From assembly GCF_047501465.1 (NCBI RefSeq), contig NZ_JAZDRL010000002.1, positions 248,001-312,000 on the forward strand: 64,000 nucleotides of DNA, written 5' to 3'. The stretch's first letter is position 1; each line of letters opens with the position of its first letter. This DNA is from Pseudochelatococcus sp047501465 (GTDB taxonomy: Bacteria > Pseudomonadota > Alphaproteobacteria > Rhizobiales > Beijerinckiaceae). Position numbers and translations under genes: made by a program. This document shows positions 45,043-54,124 of the stretch, piece by piece. The notes below the pieces were generated by a model that was not told the origin of the DNA, made no database searches, and saw only the letters and a program-made list of their open reading frames with translations.

Positions 45043-46065
45043 TTAGCGAATTGGCGGAGCGTATAGAATACCGCCGTTGTTCCATTGGTTATTCAGTCCA
45101 CGCTCGATCTTCAGAGGCGTATCAACGCCCAGATTCTGTGCGAAAATTTCACCATAGTTCCCAACATGACGGATCATGCGCACCACCCAATCAGCTGGCA
45201 AACCGATGCCTTCGCCGAAGTTGCCCTCAACACCCAGCAAACGGCGCACTTCAGGGTTCTGTGACTTCAGCTGTTCGTCAATGTTAGCCTTGGTCACGCC
45301 AAGCTCTTCAGCATTGATCAGCGCATTTGTGGTCCAGGTCACGAGATCAAGCCATTGATCATCCCCCTGACGCACCACTGGCGCGAAGGGCTCCTTGGAG
45401 ATGATGTCACTCAATACCACATGATCATCCGGCGTCGTCAAACGCAGGCGCTCGGCATAAAGCGCAGACGCATCCGTCGTAAACGCATCACAACGACCGG
45501 AATCATATGCTTTTACAGCTTCAACAGCTGATTGATAGGTTACCGGTTCATACTTGATGTTATGGGAGCGGAAGAAGTCAGCAAGGTTCAGCTCGGTTGT
45601 GGTGCCTTGCTGCACGCAAACAGATGCACTCTCAAGCTCTTTGGCAGATTTCACATCCAGCGAACTGCGCACGATGAAGCCCTGGCCATCGTAATAGTTC
45701 ACGGGACCAAAATTCAGGCCAAGCGTCGTATCACGTGACATCGTATAGGTGGTGTTACGGATCAGTACGTCCACTTCACCCGATTGCACGGCAGTAAAGC
45801 GATCCTTCGCAGTCAGCGGCAGGAACTTGATCTTGTTTGGATCATCAAAAATTGCAGCAGAAATTGCACGGCAGAATGCGATATCAAAACCTGTCCACTG
45901 CCCCTTGTCATTGGCAACAGCGAACCCTGCAAGGCCCGGATTGGTGCCGCAATGAAGTGCACCACGCTGCTTAACCTGATCCAGCGTCGCAGCGGAAGAG
46001 GCGGATACCCCAGCCGCTCCGGCAATAGCGCCCATAACAAGTACAGCCAACGTTTTTTTCATCAT
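45043..46065 (-). CDS. aapJ: Amino-acid-binding protein AapJ
   Basis: A 340-residue periplasmic solute-binding protein with a signal peptide (about 1-26, cleaved after SSAA or similar). TLDQVKQRGALHCGTNPGLAG (21 residues, broken at the limit) begins the mature domain, and NTTYTMSRDTTLGLNFGPVNYYDGQG is diagnostic of Aap/Bzt proteins. It leads the operon; the 212-base gap to aapQ contains no hairpin I can defend. Confidence 0.94.
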   Translation of the reverse strand: MMKKTLAVLVMGAIAGAAGVSASSAATLDQVKQRGALHCGTNPGLAGFAVANDKGQWTGFDIAFCRAISAAIFDDPNKIKFLPLTAKDRFTAVQSGEVDVLIRNTTYTMSRDTTLGLNFGPVNYYDGQGFIVRSSLDVKSAKELESASVCVQQGTTTELNLADFFRSHNIKYEPVTYQSAVEAVKAYDSGRCDAFTTDASALYAERLRLTTPDDHVVLSDIISKEPFAPVVRQGDDQWLDLVTWTTNALINAEELGVTKANIDEQLKSQNPEVRRLLGVEGNFGEGIGLPADWVVRMIRHVGNYGEIFAQNLGVDTPLKIERGLNNQWNNGGILYAPPIR

Positions 46066-46409
46066 GAATAGCCCCCAAATTACACATAGGACACCGCTTG
46101 CAATAGCTATACAGCTACAGCATAAGCTCTCGCATCTTTAACGTCTCGACGAGCAGGAATGGCTCGTCCCCTCTGCGTTTTTATTATGTTGCACAGCACC
46201 TTGGCTGAACAAATGTGTACAGTGACCATCACAATCGACTTTTCCATTCAGGTCAAGGTGATAATGTGCTCAATCTGAATATGTTGTCGCTTTTTGCAGC
46301 ACATATCATATCTTTAAAGCATGCCACATCTGGCACAACGTGCCCTTGTATAGCAAAGTTCCGCGCGCCACAGTCAGAGCTTACACGTGAATCAGGACGG
46401 CCACACGCC
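46066..46409. other. Intergenic region between aapJ and metC
   Basis: This 344-base divergent spacer must contain promoters of both genes. I looked for a SAM-type riboswitch upstream of metC and found none. An open frame from 46215 merges into metC but I prefer the ATG at 46410. Confidence 0.4.
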
Positions 46410-47603
46410 ATGCGTAAATTTTCAGCTGAAGACATTGCCAATCTCAATAAAGATACGCGCCTGTCTGTTGCGGGGCGCCACCCTGAGGAGGCATTTGGCT
46501 TCGTCAATCCGCCTGTTTACCATGGCTCGACAATTCTGTTTCCAACGATACAGGATTTAGCTTGCCGCACGAACCGATATGGTTACGGACGGAGAGGCTC
46601 ACCCACCACAACTGCCCTGCAAGAAGCCGTCTGCGCTATGGAAGGCGGCGAGGCCGTTGTGCTTTGCCCATCCGGCCTGTCAGCAGTGTCCACAGCTCTC
46701 CTGTCCTGCTTAAAAGCCGGCGATCATCTGTTGATGACGGATGCGGCCTATGATCCCATCCGCACGTTTTGCAACAATGTGCTGACGCGTTATGGCGTTG
46801 AGGTCACCTACTATGATCCAGTGGTCGGAGCTGATATAGCAAGCCTCTTCCGCCCTAACACCCGTGCTGTATTTACTGAGGCACCCAGCTCCCTCACCTT
46901 TGAAGTGCAAGACATCCCGGCAATCGCTGAGGCCGCCCATGAGCGCGATATCATCGTGTTGATGGATAACACCTGGGCAACGCCGCTCTATTTTCCGGCA
47001 CATGCACATGGGGTTGACCTGACGATTTCATCCGCAACAAAGTATCTGTGTGGTCATTCAGACGTTCTCTTCGGCACCGTCTCAGCCAATGCTCGATGCC
47101 GTTCAGCGCTGCTTAGAACCCATGGTGATTTGGGCATGTGTGTTGCGCCGGATGATGCTTATTTACTGCTGCGCGGCATTCGAACCCTCGGCGTTAGGCT
47201 TGATGCACATCAGCGCTCCGCCCTGGAAATTGCGCAATGGCTGGAAACCCGCCCCGAGGTCTCTCGCGTGCTTTACCCGGCGCTGGAAAGTCATCCGGGG
47301 CACGCTCTATGGAAGCGTGATTTTAATGGCGCAACCGGCCTCTTCTCAATTGTCCTGAAACCCGTGCCACAAAAGGCAGTAGCTGCGTTTCTTGATAACC
47401 TGTCGTTATTCGGGCTCGGATATTCCTGGGGGGGCTACGAAAGCCTCGCGCTACCGTTCGATGCAGCACAATTTCGAAGCGCAACCGCTTGGACCCCAGA
47501 GGGACCAACCATCCGCCTGCACATCGGCCTCGAAGATGTGCAGGATCTTAAGGCGGATCTGGAACAAGGGCTGGAACGTCTTAATGCAGCCGCCAGAGAA
47601 TAA
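46410..47603 (+). CDS. metC: Cystathionine beta-lyase
   Basis: A 397-residue PLP enzyme of the Cys/Met metabolism family that converts cystathionine to homocysteine in methionine synthesis. RYGYGRRGSPTTTALQEAVCAMEGG, split here, contains the phosphate-binding YGRxGxPT motif. The PLP lysine is K211 in SSATKYLCGHSD. The C-terminal FGLGYSWGGYESLALP is typical of beta-lyases. The start at 46410 has CAGGACGG upstream and matches family N-termini; an upstream ATG at 46215 would add 65 residues. Confidence 0.92.
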   Translation: MRKFSAEDIANLNKDTRLSVAGRHPEEAFGFVNPPVYHGSTILFPTIQDLACRTNRYGYGRRGSPTTTALQEAVCAMEGGEAVVLCPSGLSAVSTALLSCLKAGDHLLMTDAAYDPIRTFCNNVLTRYGVEVTYYDPVVGADIASLFRPNTRAVFTEAPSSLTFEVQDIPAIAEAAHERDIIVLMDNTWATPLYFPAHAHGVDLTISSATKYLCGHSDVLFGTVSANARCRSALLRTHGDLGMCVAPDDAYLLLRGIRTLGVRLDAHQRSALEIAQWLETRPEVSRVLYPALESHPGHALWKRDFNGATGLFSIVLKPVPQKAVAAFLDNLSLFGLGYSWGGYESLALPFDAAQFRSATAWTPEGPTIRLHIGLEDVQDLKADLEQGLERLNAAARE

Positions 47604-47688
47604 GCCGCATTTCAGCATTGAAGATCAGCTGCGCGCGAGATCATCTCACGCGCAGTCTTTATGAGACAGCAGCAGTTCTCACGTCCGC

Positions 47689-48954
47689 TTATTCATCCGG
47701 AGCATCCACAATCGGATCAAACCGATCAGCATCGAAACCAAGCAGATTCCAGGATTGCTGCATATGAGGCGGCAAAGGTGCGGTAATATCCAACGGCTGA
47801 CCTGTACGCGGATGAGCAATCACAATGCGACGCGCCAGAAGGTGCAGCTTCTTCTGAATGCCTCCGGGCAATTCCCAGTTCTCGACATTGAAGTATTTCG
47901 GGTCTCCAACAATTGGATTGCCGATATGCGCTGTATGTGCACGCAACTGATGGGTGCGCCCCGTTACAGGCTTAAGCGAAAGCCAGGCAAGCTTTTGCGC
48001 CACGTTGTCAATCATGGCGTAGTACGTCACCGCATGGCTTGCCCCATCATCGCCGTGCTGCGCAACGGCCATACGGGAATCACCATTGAGCATTTCCTCA
48101 CGCGCCAGATAGGTCGAAATACGCCCCTGCTTCACTCTTGGCACGCCAGCCACCAGTGCCCAATAAACCTTGCGTGCCGTCCGTGAGCGGAAACTCTTGG
48201 CCAGCGCCGTCGCCGCAAACCGCGTCTTGGCAATAACAAGGCACCCTGCCGTATCCTTATCGAGACGATGCACCAGACGCGGCTTCTGACCATGCGCATC
48301 CATCATGGAATCGAGCATGCCATCGACATGACGCGTCGTACCCGATCCACCCTGCACCGCAAGGCCCATAGGTTTATTGATGACCAACACATCTTTATCT
48401 TCATAAAGCGTGATTGACTTCAGGAATGCGAGATCATCGCCGCCATGTTTGAGACTTTGGGGAGCTGCGGGGCGCTCATCGATCTTCAGCGGCGGCACAC
48501 GAATGGCCTGCCCTTCGGCCAACCTGTCATTGGGTTTCACGCGCTTGCCATCCACACGCAGCTCACCCTTGCGCACGATACGCTGAATATGTGTGAATGG
48601 CAGCTGCGGAAAGCGCGCCGTCAAGAATCGGTCAAGGCGCATATCAGCTTCATCGGCAGTCACTGTAAGGGTCTGCACGCCCGTGGCAAGAACAGCTGTA
48701 GCCTCAGCCTTGCGCTCAGCCCGTGTTGGCAGCGAGGGCACTTGCGAGGGCGCGCCCTGGCGAGAGGGTGCCTTTCCGGTCAAAGACTTTTTCCCACCAA
48801 AGGATGTGCGGCCTTCAGCTGCGCGAGGAGCATCATCACCAGCCTTTGATCTTGGCCGCACAGCTTTCCCACCCCGAAACGGTCGGCTTGGTTGAGCGCC
48901 TCCACCTGATCCAAATGACTTGCTGGAGCGTCCGCCCCCGCGTGAAGTACTCAT
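47689..48954 (-). CDS. rluC: RluC/RluD-type rRNA pseudouridine synthase
   Basis: I chose the ATG at 48954 (MSTSRGGGRS). The 421 residues contain a basic Gly/Ser/Arg-rich disordered N-terminus (about 1-75), an S4 RNA-binding domain (MRLDRFLTARFPQLPF onwards, about 108-160), and a catalytic domain with HRLDKDTAG (D232 catalytic), as in RluC of 23S rRNA. The N-terminal extension is longer than in enterobacteria. The exact target uridines are not readable from sequence. Confidence 0.9.
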   Translation of the reverse strand: MSTSRGGGRSSKSFGSGGGAQPSRPFRGGKAVRPRSKAGDDAPRAAEGRTSFGGKKSLTGKAPSRQGAPSQVPSLPTRAERKAEATAVLATGVQTLTVTADEADMRLDRFLTARFPQLPFTHIQRIVRKGELRVDGKRVKPNDRLAEGQAIRVPPLKIDERPAAPQSLKHGGDDLAFLKSITLYEDKDVLVINKPMGLAVQGGSGTTRHVDGMLDSMMDAHGQKPRLVHRLDKDTAGCLVIAKTRFAATALAKSFRSRTARKVYWALVAGVPRVKQGRISTYLAREEMLNGDSRMAVAQHGDDGASHAVTYYAMIDNVAQKLAWLSLKPVTGRTHQLRAHTAHIGNPIVGDPKYFNVENWELPGGIQKKLHLLARRIVIAHPRTGQPLDITAPLPPHMQQSWNLLGFDADRFDPIVDAPDE

Positions 48955-49157
48955 AACCCTGCTCCGTCTGATAACTCGCCCAACGCACGTTGAATCTGAA
49001 ACCCATACAGCATCAGCGCACCAACGCAACCATCACATTTCAAAATAGCGTTGATCGATAATTTTTTATCGTTTTTCATTAAATTTATCTTGTTATCTAA
49101 AATAGGAATGATATTCAGAAAACGACACGGCGCAGGGCCGTTAACAGTGAGGGGATC

Positions 49158-49751
49158 ATGGAAAAGATAAAACGCATCAGTACAATTGCAATCACGTCTC
49201 TATATATCGTTATGGCCGCATATGCTTTCTTCAATTTTGGTCCACTTTTATCAGCAAAAATAAACAATGCGTCATCCACTTCAAGCCAAGAATCTATTTC
49301 TGCAGGGACAGAAGAAAGCTTCTGGGCTTTCTCAAGAGTTCTGGGAGTCTCATGGGATGAAATCAACGCTGCATCGTGGAGTGGTGAGACATTGGCGTTA
49401 GGCTTATTAGCGATTGCGATAGGAACTGTACCAATGTTCGTGTGTCTATGGCTGCTGCGAACTGTCTTTAAGAACTATCGTGAAGGCAATATTTTTAGCG
49501 ACGATAATGCATCCTGCTTTCGAAAGATTGGAATACTTCTCATTCTGGATGCTCTGATTGCAACGTCAGTTAGTGAAACCGCCTTCATATTCGCTATGAC
49601 TTTTAATAACCCGCCCGGTGAACGCATGATCTCTGTGAGCGTAGGGAGTCCTCAACTCTATCTGCTCTTCTTAGGGCTTGTGATCTTCATCATTTCCCTG
49701 GTCATGTCAGAAGCCAGCAAAATACATGCTGAACAACAGCTTACAGTATAG
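49158..49751 (+). CDS. DUF2975 family membrane protein
   Basis: A 197-residue protein with four hydrophobic segments (about 10-28, 78-98, 118-140 and 165-185). The layout and the adjacent small XRE regulator fit the DUF2975 (YoaS-like) family. It is AT-richer than its neighbours. The next gene starts 12 bases on. Confidence 0.75.
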   Translation: MEKIKRISTIAITSLYIVMAAYAFFNFGPLLSAKINNASSTSSQESISAGTEESFWAFSRVLGVSWDEINAASWSGETLALGLLAIAIGTVPMFVCLWLLRTVFKNYREGNIFSDDNASCFRKIGILLILDALIATSVSETAFIFAMTFNNPPGERMISVSVGSPQLYLLFLGLVIFIISLVMSEASKIHAEQQLTV

Positions 49752-49763
49752 GGGCGCGATCCA

Positions 49764-49991
49764 ATGATTGTCGTCAATCTAGACATTATGCTGGCAAAAC
49801 GAAAAATGCGCCTGCAAGAGCTATCAGAAAAAGTCGATGTTTCTATTCAGAACCTATCTATTCTGAAAACAGGGAAAGCAAAAGCAATCAGATTCTCCAC
49901 GCTGGAAGCAATCTGTCACCACCTGCAGTGTCAGCCAGGAGACATACTGGAGTTTAGGGAAGATATACCGTCATCCCCCGAAATTGATTAA
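49764..49991 (+). CDS. Small XRE-family regulator (YozG-like)
   Basis: A 75-residue protein that is almost only a Cro/CI helix-turn-helix: MLAKRKMRLQELSEKVDVSI, QNLSILKTGKAKAIRF and TLEAICHHLQCQPGDILEF. DUF2975/XRE pairs are widespread and are often viewed as a membrane sensor with its regulator; target genes are unknown. Confidence 0.85.
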   Translation: MIVVNLDIMLAKRKMRLQELSEKVDVSIQNLSILKTGKAKAIRFSTLEAICHHLQCQPGDILEFREDIPSSPEID

Positions 49992-50098
49992 GATATGCCT
50001 TATCTAAGTTTATTAGAATAAGACACCTACATAAATGATGAGTAATAACTAAGAGCAAAGCCTCTTTGCCATGCCTCATTCAAGGCTATAAATATAGG

Positions 50099-50129
50099 GC
50101 CTTCCTGGATTTTTCTAATCAAGGAAGGC
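50099..50129. terminator. Bidirectional hairpin between the XRE gene and crcB
   Basis: GCCTTCCTGGATT (50099-50111) pairs with AATCAAGGAAGGC (50117-50129) with one mismatch and a 5-base loop. It lies between the convergent XRE gene and crcB and probably stops both. Confidence 0.75.
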
Positions 50130-50141
50130 TTTCAAAAAAAT

Positions 50142-50531
50142 TTACGCCCAGCTCCGCATTACAATAAGCCCAATTACAAGCCCTGCAAATGCCAGCACGA
50201 CTGAACCCAAGCTATAGCCTAAAGCTGCCCACATCTGCCCTTCTTCCCAAAGCGCAATCGCTTCAAGGGAGAACGAGGAAAATGTCGTGTAACCACCCAG
50301 TACGCCCGTCATCATAAACAACCGCGCTGTTTGCCAATGGCCCGCGTCGGTACGGCTCAAAAAGAATCCTGCCAGCAGCCCCATAACGGCGGAGCCACTA
50401 ACATTCACAATCAGTGTGCCCCAAGGAAAGCCATAACCGAACCATCGGGCCGCAGTCATGCTAACAAACCAACGCAGCACGCCACCGATCCCCGCACCCA
50501 AAAACACCGTTATTGCAGAGTACACGCTCAC
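50142..50531 (-). CDS. crcB: Fluoride channel CrcB (Fluc)
   Basis: A 129-residue four-helix protein forming dual-topology dimers that export fluoride. GAGIGGVLRWFVS, GTLIVNVSGSAVMGLLAGF and TGVLGGYTTFSSFSLE carry the Fluc signatures (GTLxVN and GYTTFSSF). It overlaps rarA by 4 bases. No fluoride riboswitch is visible upstream, as expected for an internal gene. Confidence 0.95.
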   Translation of the reverse strand: MSVYSAITVFLGAGIGGVLRWFVSMTAARWFGYGFPWGTLIVNVSGSAVMGLLAGFFLSRTDAGHWQTARLFMMTGVLGGYTTFSSFSLEAIALWEEGQMWAALGYSLGSVVLAFAGLVIGLIVMRSWA

Positions 50532-51841
50532 TGGTTTTCCTGCCGTTCAGCGCGCAGCTTTTCCCACCATGCAAGGCGCTTGCGGATATCGCGCTCAAAT
50601 CCACGTTCTACTGGCTCATAAAATTTCTGACGGCCAAGAGCATCCGGCCAATAATTCTGCCCTGAAAATGCATCGGGCTGATCGTGATCATAGGCATATC
50701 CCGCACCATAGCCCTCCGACTGCATAAATTTTGTAGGCGCATTCAGAATAACCTTTGGTGGCATCGCAGATCCACCGGCCTTCGCAACTTTACGCGCCTG
50801 TTTATAGGCAACATAAGCCGCGTTCGATTTTGGCGCTGTCGCCAGATAGATAACCACTTGTGCAAGCGCCAGCTCCCCTTCCGGAGAGCCTAAAAATTCA
50901 TAAGCATCTTTGGCTGCATTAGCGATACCAAGCGCCTGCGGATCAGCGAGGCCGATATCCTCAACAGCCATTCGCACCAGTCTTCTGGCTAAATATAATG
51001 GGTCCTCTCCCGCATCCAGCATGCGTGCGAGATAATAAAGCGCAGCATCGGGATCGGATCCACGCACCGTTTTATGTAGCGCGGAGATCAGATTATAGTG
51101 CCCATCCTGCGATTTGTCATAAATAGGCGCACGCCGCTGCAGCACCTCCTGCAACTGGGCGGAGGTAAACACTTCGTCCTCAGAAGCCGCCCGCCATAAT
51201 TCTTCAACCAAGGTAAGCGCCGCCCGACCATCACCATCAGCCATCCGCACGAGCGACAAACGTGCCTCGTCATCAAGCGGCAACGGGCGCCCTTCCACCT
51301 CCTCTGCACGTGCTAGCAAGCTGAGAATGGCCCCCTCATCAAGGGAATGAAAAGTCATCACACGCGCACGAGATAACAAAGCTGCATTAAGCGCAAATGA
51401 AGGATTTTCGGTAGTGGCGCCGACGAGCGTGATCGTGCCATCTTCCATCACAGGCAAAAACGCATCCAGTTGCGATCTATTGAAGCGATGGATCTCATCA
51501 ACGAACAGCAGCGTACCCTGCCCATTTTCTCGGCGGGCTCGCGCAAGATCAAATGCTTTTTTAAGATCATTAACGCCTGAGAAAATCGCCGACATTGACT
51601 CGAAAACCAAATTGGTCTCACCAGCCAACAATCGTGCAACTGTTGTTTTACCCGTGCCCGGCGGCCCCCAGAAGATCAGGCTACCAATCGAACCTGAACG
51701 CAACAAGCGCGTCAACGCGCCATCCGTGCCAGTCAAATGCTCCTGCCCGACAACCTCAGCAAGCCGCGTCGGCCGCAACCGATCAGCTAATGGACGCGGT
51801 GCGTGGTTTTCTAGACCAGCGGCTGAGAAAAGGTTTGGCAT
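50528..51841 (-). CDS. rarA: Replication-associated recombination ATPase RarA (MgsA)
   Basis: A 437-residue AAA+ clamp-loader-like ATPase with Walker A GPPGTGKTT, Walker B LLFVDEIHRFN, sensor GATTENPSF and the C-terminal tetramerisation region containing YAYDHDQPDAFSGQNYWPD, which is diagnostic for RarA. It helps restart stalled replication forks. Cotranscribed with crcB. Confidence 0.95.
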   Translation of the reverse strand: MPNLFSAAGLENHAPRPLADRLRPTRLAEVVGQEHLTGTDGALTRLLRSGSIGSLIFWGPPGTGKTTVARLLAGETNLVFESMSAIFSGVNDLKKAFDLARARRENGQGTLLFVDEIHRFNRSQLDAFLPVMEDGTITLVGATTENPSFALNAALLSRARVMTFHSLDEGAILSLLARAEEVEGRPLPLDDEARLSLVRMADGDGRAALTLVEELWRAASEDEVFTSAQLQEVLQRRAPIYDKSQDGHYNLISALHKTVRGSDPDAALYYLARMLDAGEDPLYLARRLVRMAVEDIGLADPQALGIANAAKDAYEFLGSPEGELALAQVVIYLATAPKSNAAYVAYKQARKVAKAGGSAMPPKVILNAPTKFMQSEGYGAGYAYDHDQPDAFSGQNYWPDALGRQKFYEPVERGFERDIRKRLAWWEKLRAERQENQ

Positions 51842-51938
51842 AAAGATTTACTAGCTCGAAAGTGGCATAAGGTGTCATATTACCACCTAGCATGCGCAGA
51901 TTAAACAAGCATCCGTATTCTTATAACAGACAACGCTC

Positions 51939-53384
51939 TCATCCTTGAAACTCAGAACGCAATATCCGCCCCTGACGATTCACAACCACTCGCCAAATTG
52001 TGGGCTTAATCCGCCAGACAGCATCAAAATCCCGCGTATTTTCTATAATGCGCTCATTTACAGATACCAGAATATCCCCCGCTCGAAATCCAAACCGCGC
52101 TGCAGCGCCAGGATCAAGTATAATAACCCCTTTATCAGCATGGATTATGGTCATTTCTTCCGCAAGGGCAGGAGATAAATTCACAACCGTAATGCCGACA
52201 AAGGGAGATATCGGGGTGGAGCCCGCCGTTATCGGGTCACGCGCAGGCTTCTCGGGTGCAGCTTGTAATGCGATAGGAAAAGTAAGCGTTTTGCCTTCTC
52301 GTAAAACTCTCAGGTCAATTTTGCCAGAAAGTGGACGCGAAGAAAAATGGTAGCCAAAAGCATCAGGATCATCCACAGAATGCCCAGCAACTGCGATAAT
52401 TACATCTCCTGGTCTAAGCCCAGCCAGAGCAGCAGGCCCAGCATCCGCAACGGAAGCGACAAGCGCACCCAGGGGTTGTTCAAGTCCCATACTGTGCGCA
52501 ATTTCTTGATTAACAGCCTGCAAGCTCGCGCCAAGCCATGGACGACGAACCATGCCATCACCCGTGCGCGCGGCTTCAAGCACTAATCGTACCATTGCGG
52601 CTGGCACAGCAAAACCGATACCGTGATTACCTCCAGACCGAGAAAAAATCGCCGTATTAATCCCAATCACATTACCATTGAGATCTACAAGTGGACCACC
52701 CGAATTGCCGGGATTGATCGCAGCGTCAGTCTGAATAAAGGACTGAAAATCGCTAATCCCCGCTTGCGTGCGAGCAAGAGCCGAGACAATACCCTGCGTT
52801 ACAGTTTGCCCCACACCAAAGGGGTTGCCCAGCGCCATCACGAAGTCGCCCACTTCAAGGCCTTCAGAGTCGCCTAACTGTGCCGCTGGAAATGGCCCCT
52901 GTCCATCAATCCGCAAAACAGCAAGATCACTGCGCGCATCACTCAGTACAACCTTAGCCGAATATTCGCGCTTGTCGTGAAGGGAAACCTTCACCTCGGT
53001 CATATCAGCAATCACGTGATGATTAGTGATTACAAGACCGGAGGCATCAACAATAATCCCCGACCCAAGCGATCTCTGCACCCGCTCTTGCGGAATGCCA
53101 AAGCCATTATTTCCAAAAAATTGCTGGAAAAATGGGTCCTTTTGAAATGGATGAGACTGCCGCTGCTCAACCCGCTCGCCATAAACGTTCACCACAGACG
53201 GTGCAATCTGGCGCACCACAGGAGCAAGCGACAACAATACACCTGAGCGCGCTCCAGGTAGCACTCGCTGCTGTTCAGCTGTGTCAAGTTGAGAATGCGC
53301 AAAGTCAGAAGCACGAACAATCGCAACTGACGACACAATCCAAAGTGCCACAAACCCGCATAGAATTAGCTTGATCTTAGTCAT
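51939..53384 (-). CDS. Do-like periplasmic serine protease (HtrA/DegP family)
   Basis: A 481-residue secreted protease with an N-terminal signal sequence (about 1-26). The catalytic triad is H123 (TNHHVI), D153 (RSDLAVLRID) and S228 (GNSGGPL). Two PDZ domains follow (about 285-370 and 395-475). It handles misfolded envelope proteins. Whether it is the DegP or DegQ orthologue cannot be settled by eye. An intergenic repeat and the rplQ terminator lie between it and rplQ. Confidence 0.93.
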   Translation of the reverse strand: MTKIKLILCGFVALWIVSSVAIVRASDFAHSQLDTAEQQRVLPGARSGVLLSLAPVVRQIAPSVVNVYGERVEQRQSHPFQKDPFFQQFFGNNGFGIPQERVQRSLGSGIIVDASGLVITNHHVIADMTEVKVSLHDKREYSAKVVLSDARSDLAVLRIDGQGPFPAAQLGDSEGLEVGDFVMALGNPFGVGQTVTQGIVSALARTQAGISDFQSFIQTDAAINPGNSGGPLVDLNGNVIGINTAIFSRSGGNHGIGFAVPAAMVRLVLEAARTGDGMVRRPWLGASLQAVNQEIAHSMGLEQPLGALVASVADAGPAALAGLRPGDVIIAVAGHSVDDPDAFGYHFSSRPLSGKIDLRVLREGKTLTFPIALQAAPEKPARDPITAGSTPISPFVGITVVNLSPALAEEMTIIHADKGVIILDPGAAARFGFRAGDILVSVNERIIENTRDFDAVWRIKPTIWRVVVNRQGRILRSEFQG

Positions 53385-53458
53385 TCTTTATCATCCATCA
53401 GAATATTGGCGGGAGAATGGCTATATTATATTCTAAAAGGCAACTTAGCTTGTGACGT

Positions 53459-53484
53459 AAAAAAAGGCGGCCCGAAAGCCACCT
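53459..53484 (-). terminator. Intrinsic terminator of the ribosomal/rpoA operon
   Basis: On the minus strand AGGTGGC pairs with GCCGCCT (one G-T wobble) and is followed by seven T. It is 86 bases past the rplQ stop and should end the whole operon. Confidence 0.85.
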
Positions 53485-53501
53485 ATAACACTATAAAATT
53501 A

Positions 53502-53544
53502 TTAGAGCGCCGCTTAATACATCATATGCAATTGCGACGCTCAA
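53502..53544. repeat. Short palindromic intergenic repeat, copy 3
   Basis: TTAGAGCGCCGC at 53502 faces GCGACGCTCAA at 53534-53544, an imperfect palindrome of 43 bp like those at 40649 and 41553. It lies between rplQ and its terminator, so it would be transcribed. Confidence 0.5.
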
Positions 53545-53569
53545 TATTTTATACTCGCATAAATTATTC

Positions 53570-54001
53570 TTATGCCTGCGCTTCAGCAGCAACCTGGATT
53601 GGGCCGGAATCCTTGCCCTTTGCGCTGATATCACGGTCTACGAATTCAATCACACCAACAGGTGCATTATCGCCGTAGCGGAAACCTGCCTTAAGAACGC
53701 GAGTGTAACCACCATTACGGTCCTTATAGCGTGGGCCAAGAACATCAAACAGCTTGCGTACGATAACTGGATCGCGCAGCTCAGCAATAGCTTGACGACG
53801 TGCATGCAGATCACCACGCTTGCCAAGTGTGATCAGCTTCTCAACGATAGGACGGAGATCCTTCGCCTTTGGCAAGGTAGTAACAATCTGCTCATGCTTG
53901 ATCAGCGCAGATGCAAGATTAGCAAACATCGCCTTACGGTGTGAGACGGTGCGATTAAAACGGCGATGGGCGAAACCATGACGCATGGCTAACTCCTTCA
54001 T
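53570..54001 (-). CDS. rplQ: Ribosomal protein L17 (bL17)
   Basis: 143 residues with the bL17 start MRHGFAHRRFNRTVSHRKAM (family members begin MRHG; here an MKELA precedes it, so the ATG at 53989 may be the true start). It is the last gene of the alpha-type operon, 123 bases after rpoA. The C-terminal tail is acidic and longer than in E. coli. Confidence 0.96.
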   Translation of the reverse strand: MKELAMRHGFAHRRFNRTVSHRKAMFANLASALIKHEQIVTTLPKAKDLRPIVEKLITLGKRGDLHARRQAIAELRDPVIVRKLFDVLGPRYKDRNGGYTRVLKAGFRYGDNAPVGVIEFVDRDISAKGKDSGPIQVAAEAQA

Positions 54002-54124
54002 TGAGCAACCGCCGTGCCACGGTACGGTCGCCTCATTATTCAGTTGTTTATATGATCGATTATAGAAACGTGACGTTCACAAACGAAGAGAACGTCACGC
54101 CTTAGCTTACTACCGTAAGATCTT

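Noticed and set aside
46066..46409. SAM riboswitch upstream of metC
   Set aside because: I looked for the SAM-II type core and did not see it.
48955..49029. Upstream extension of the pseudouridine synthase
   Set aside because: The 25 extra codons are not family-like; the ATG at 48954 begins the basic N-terminal region.
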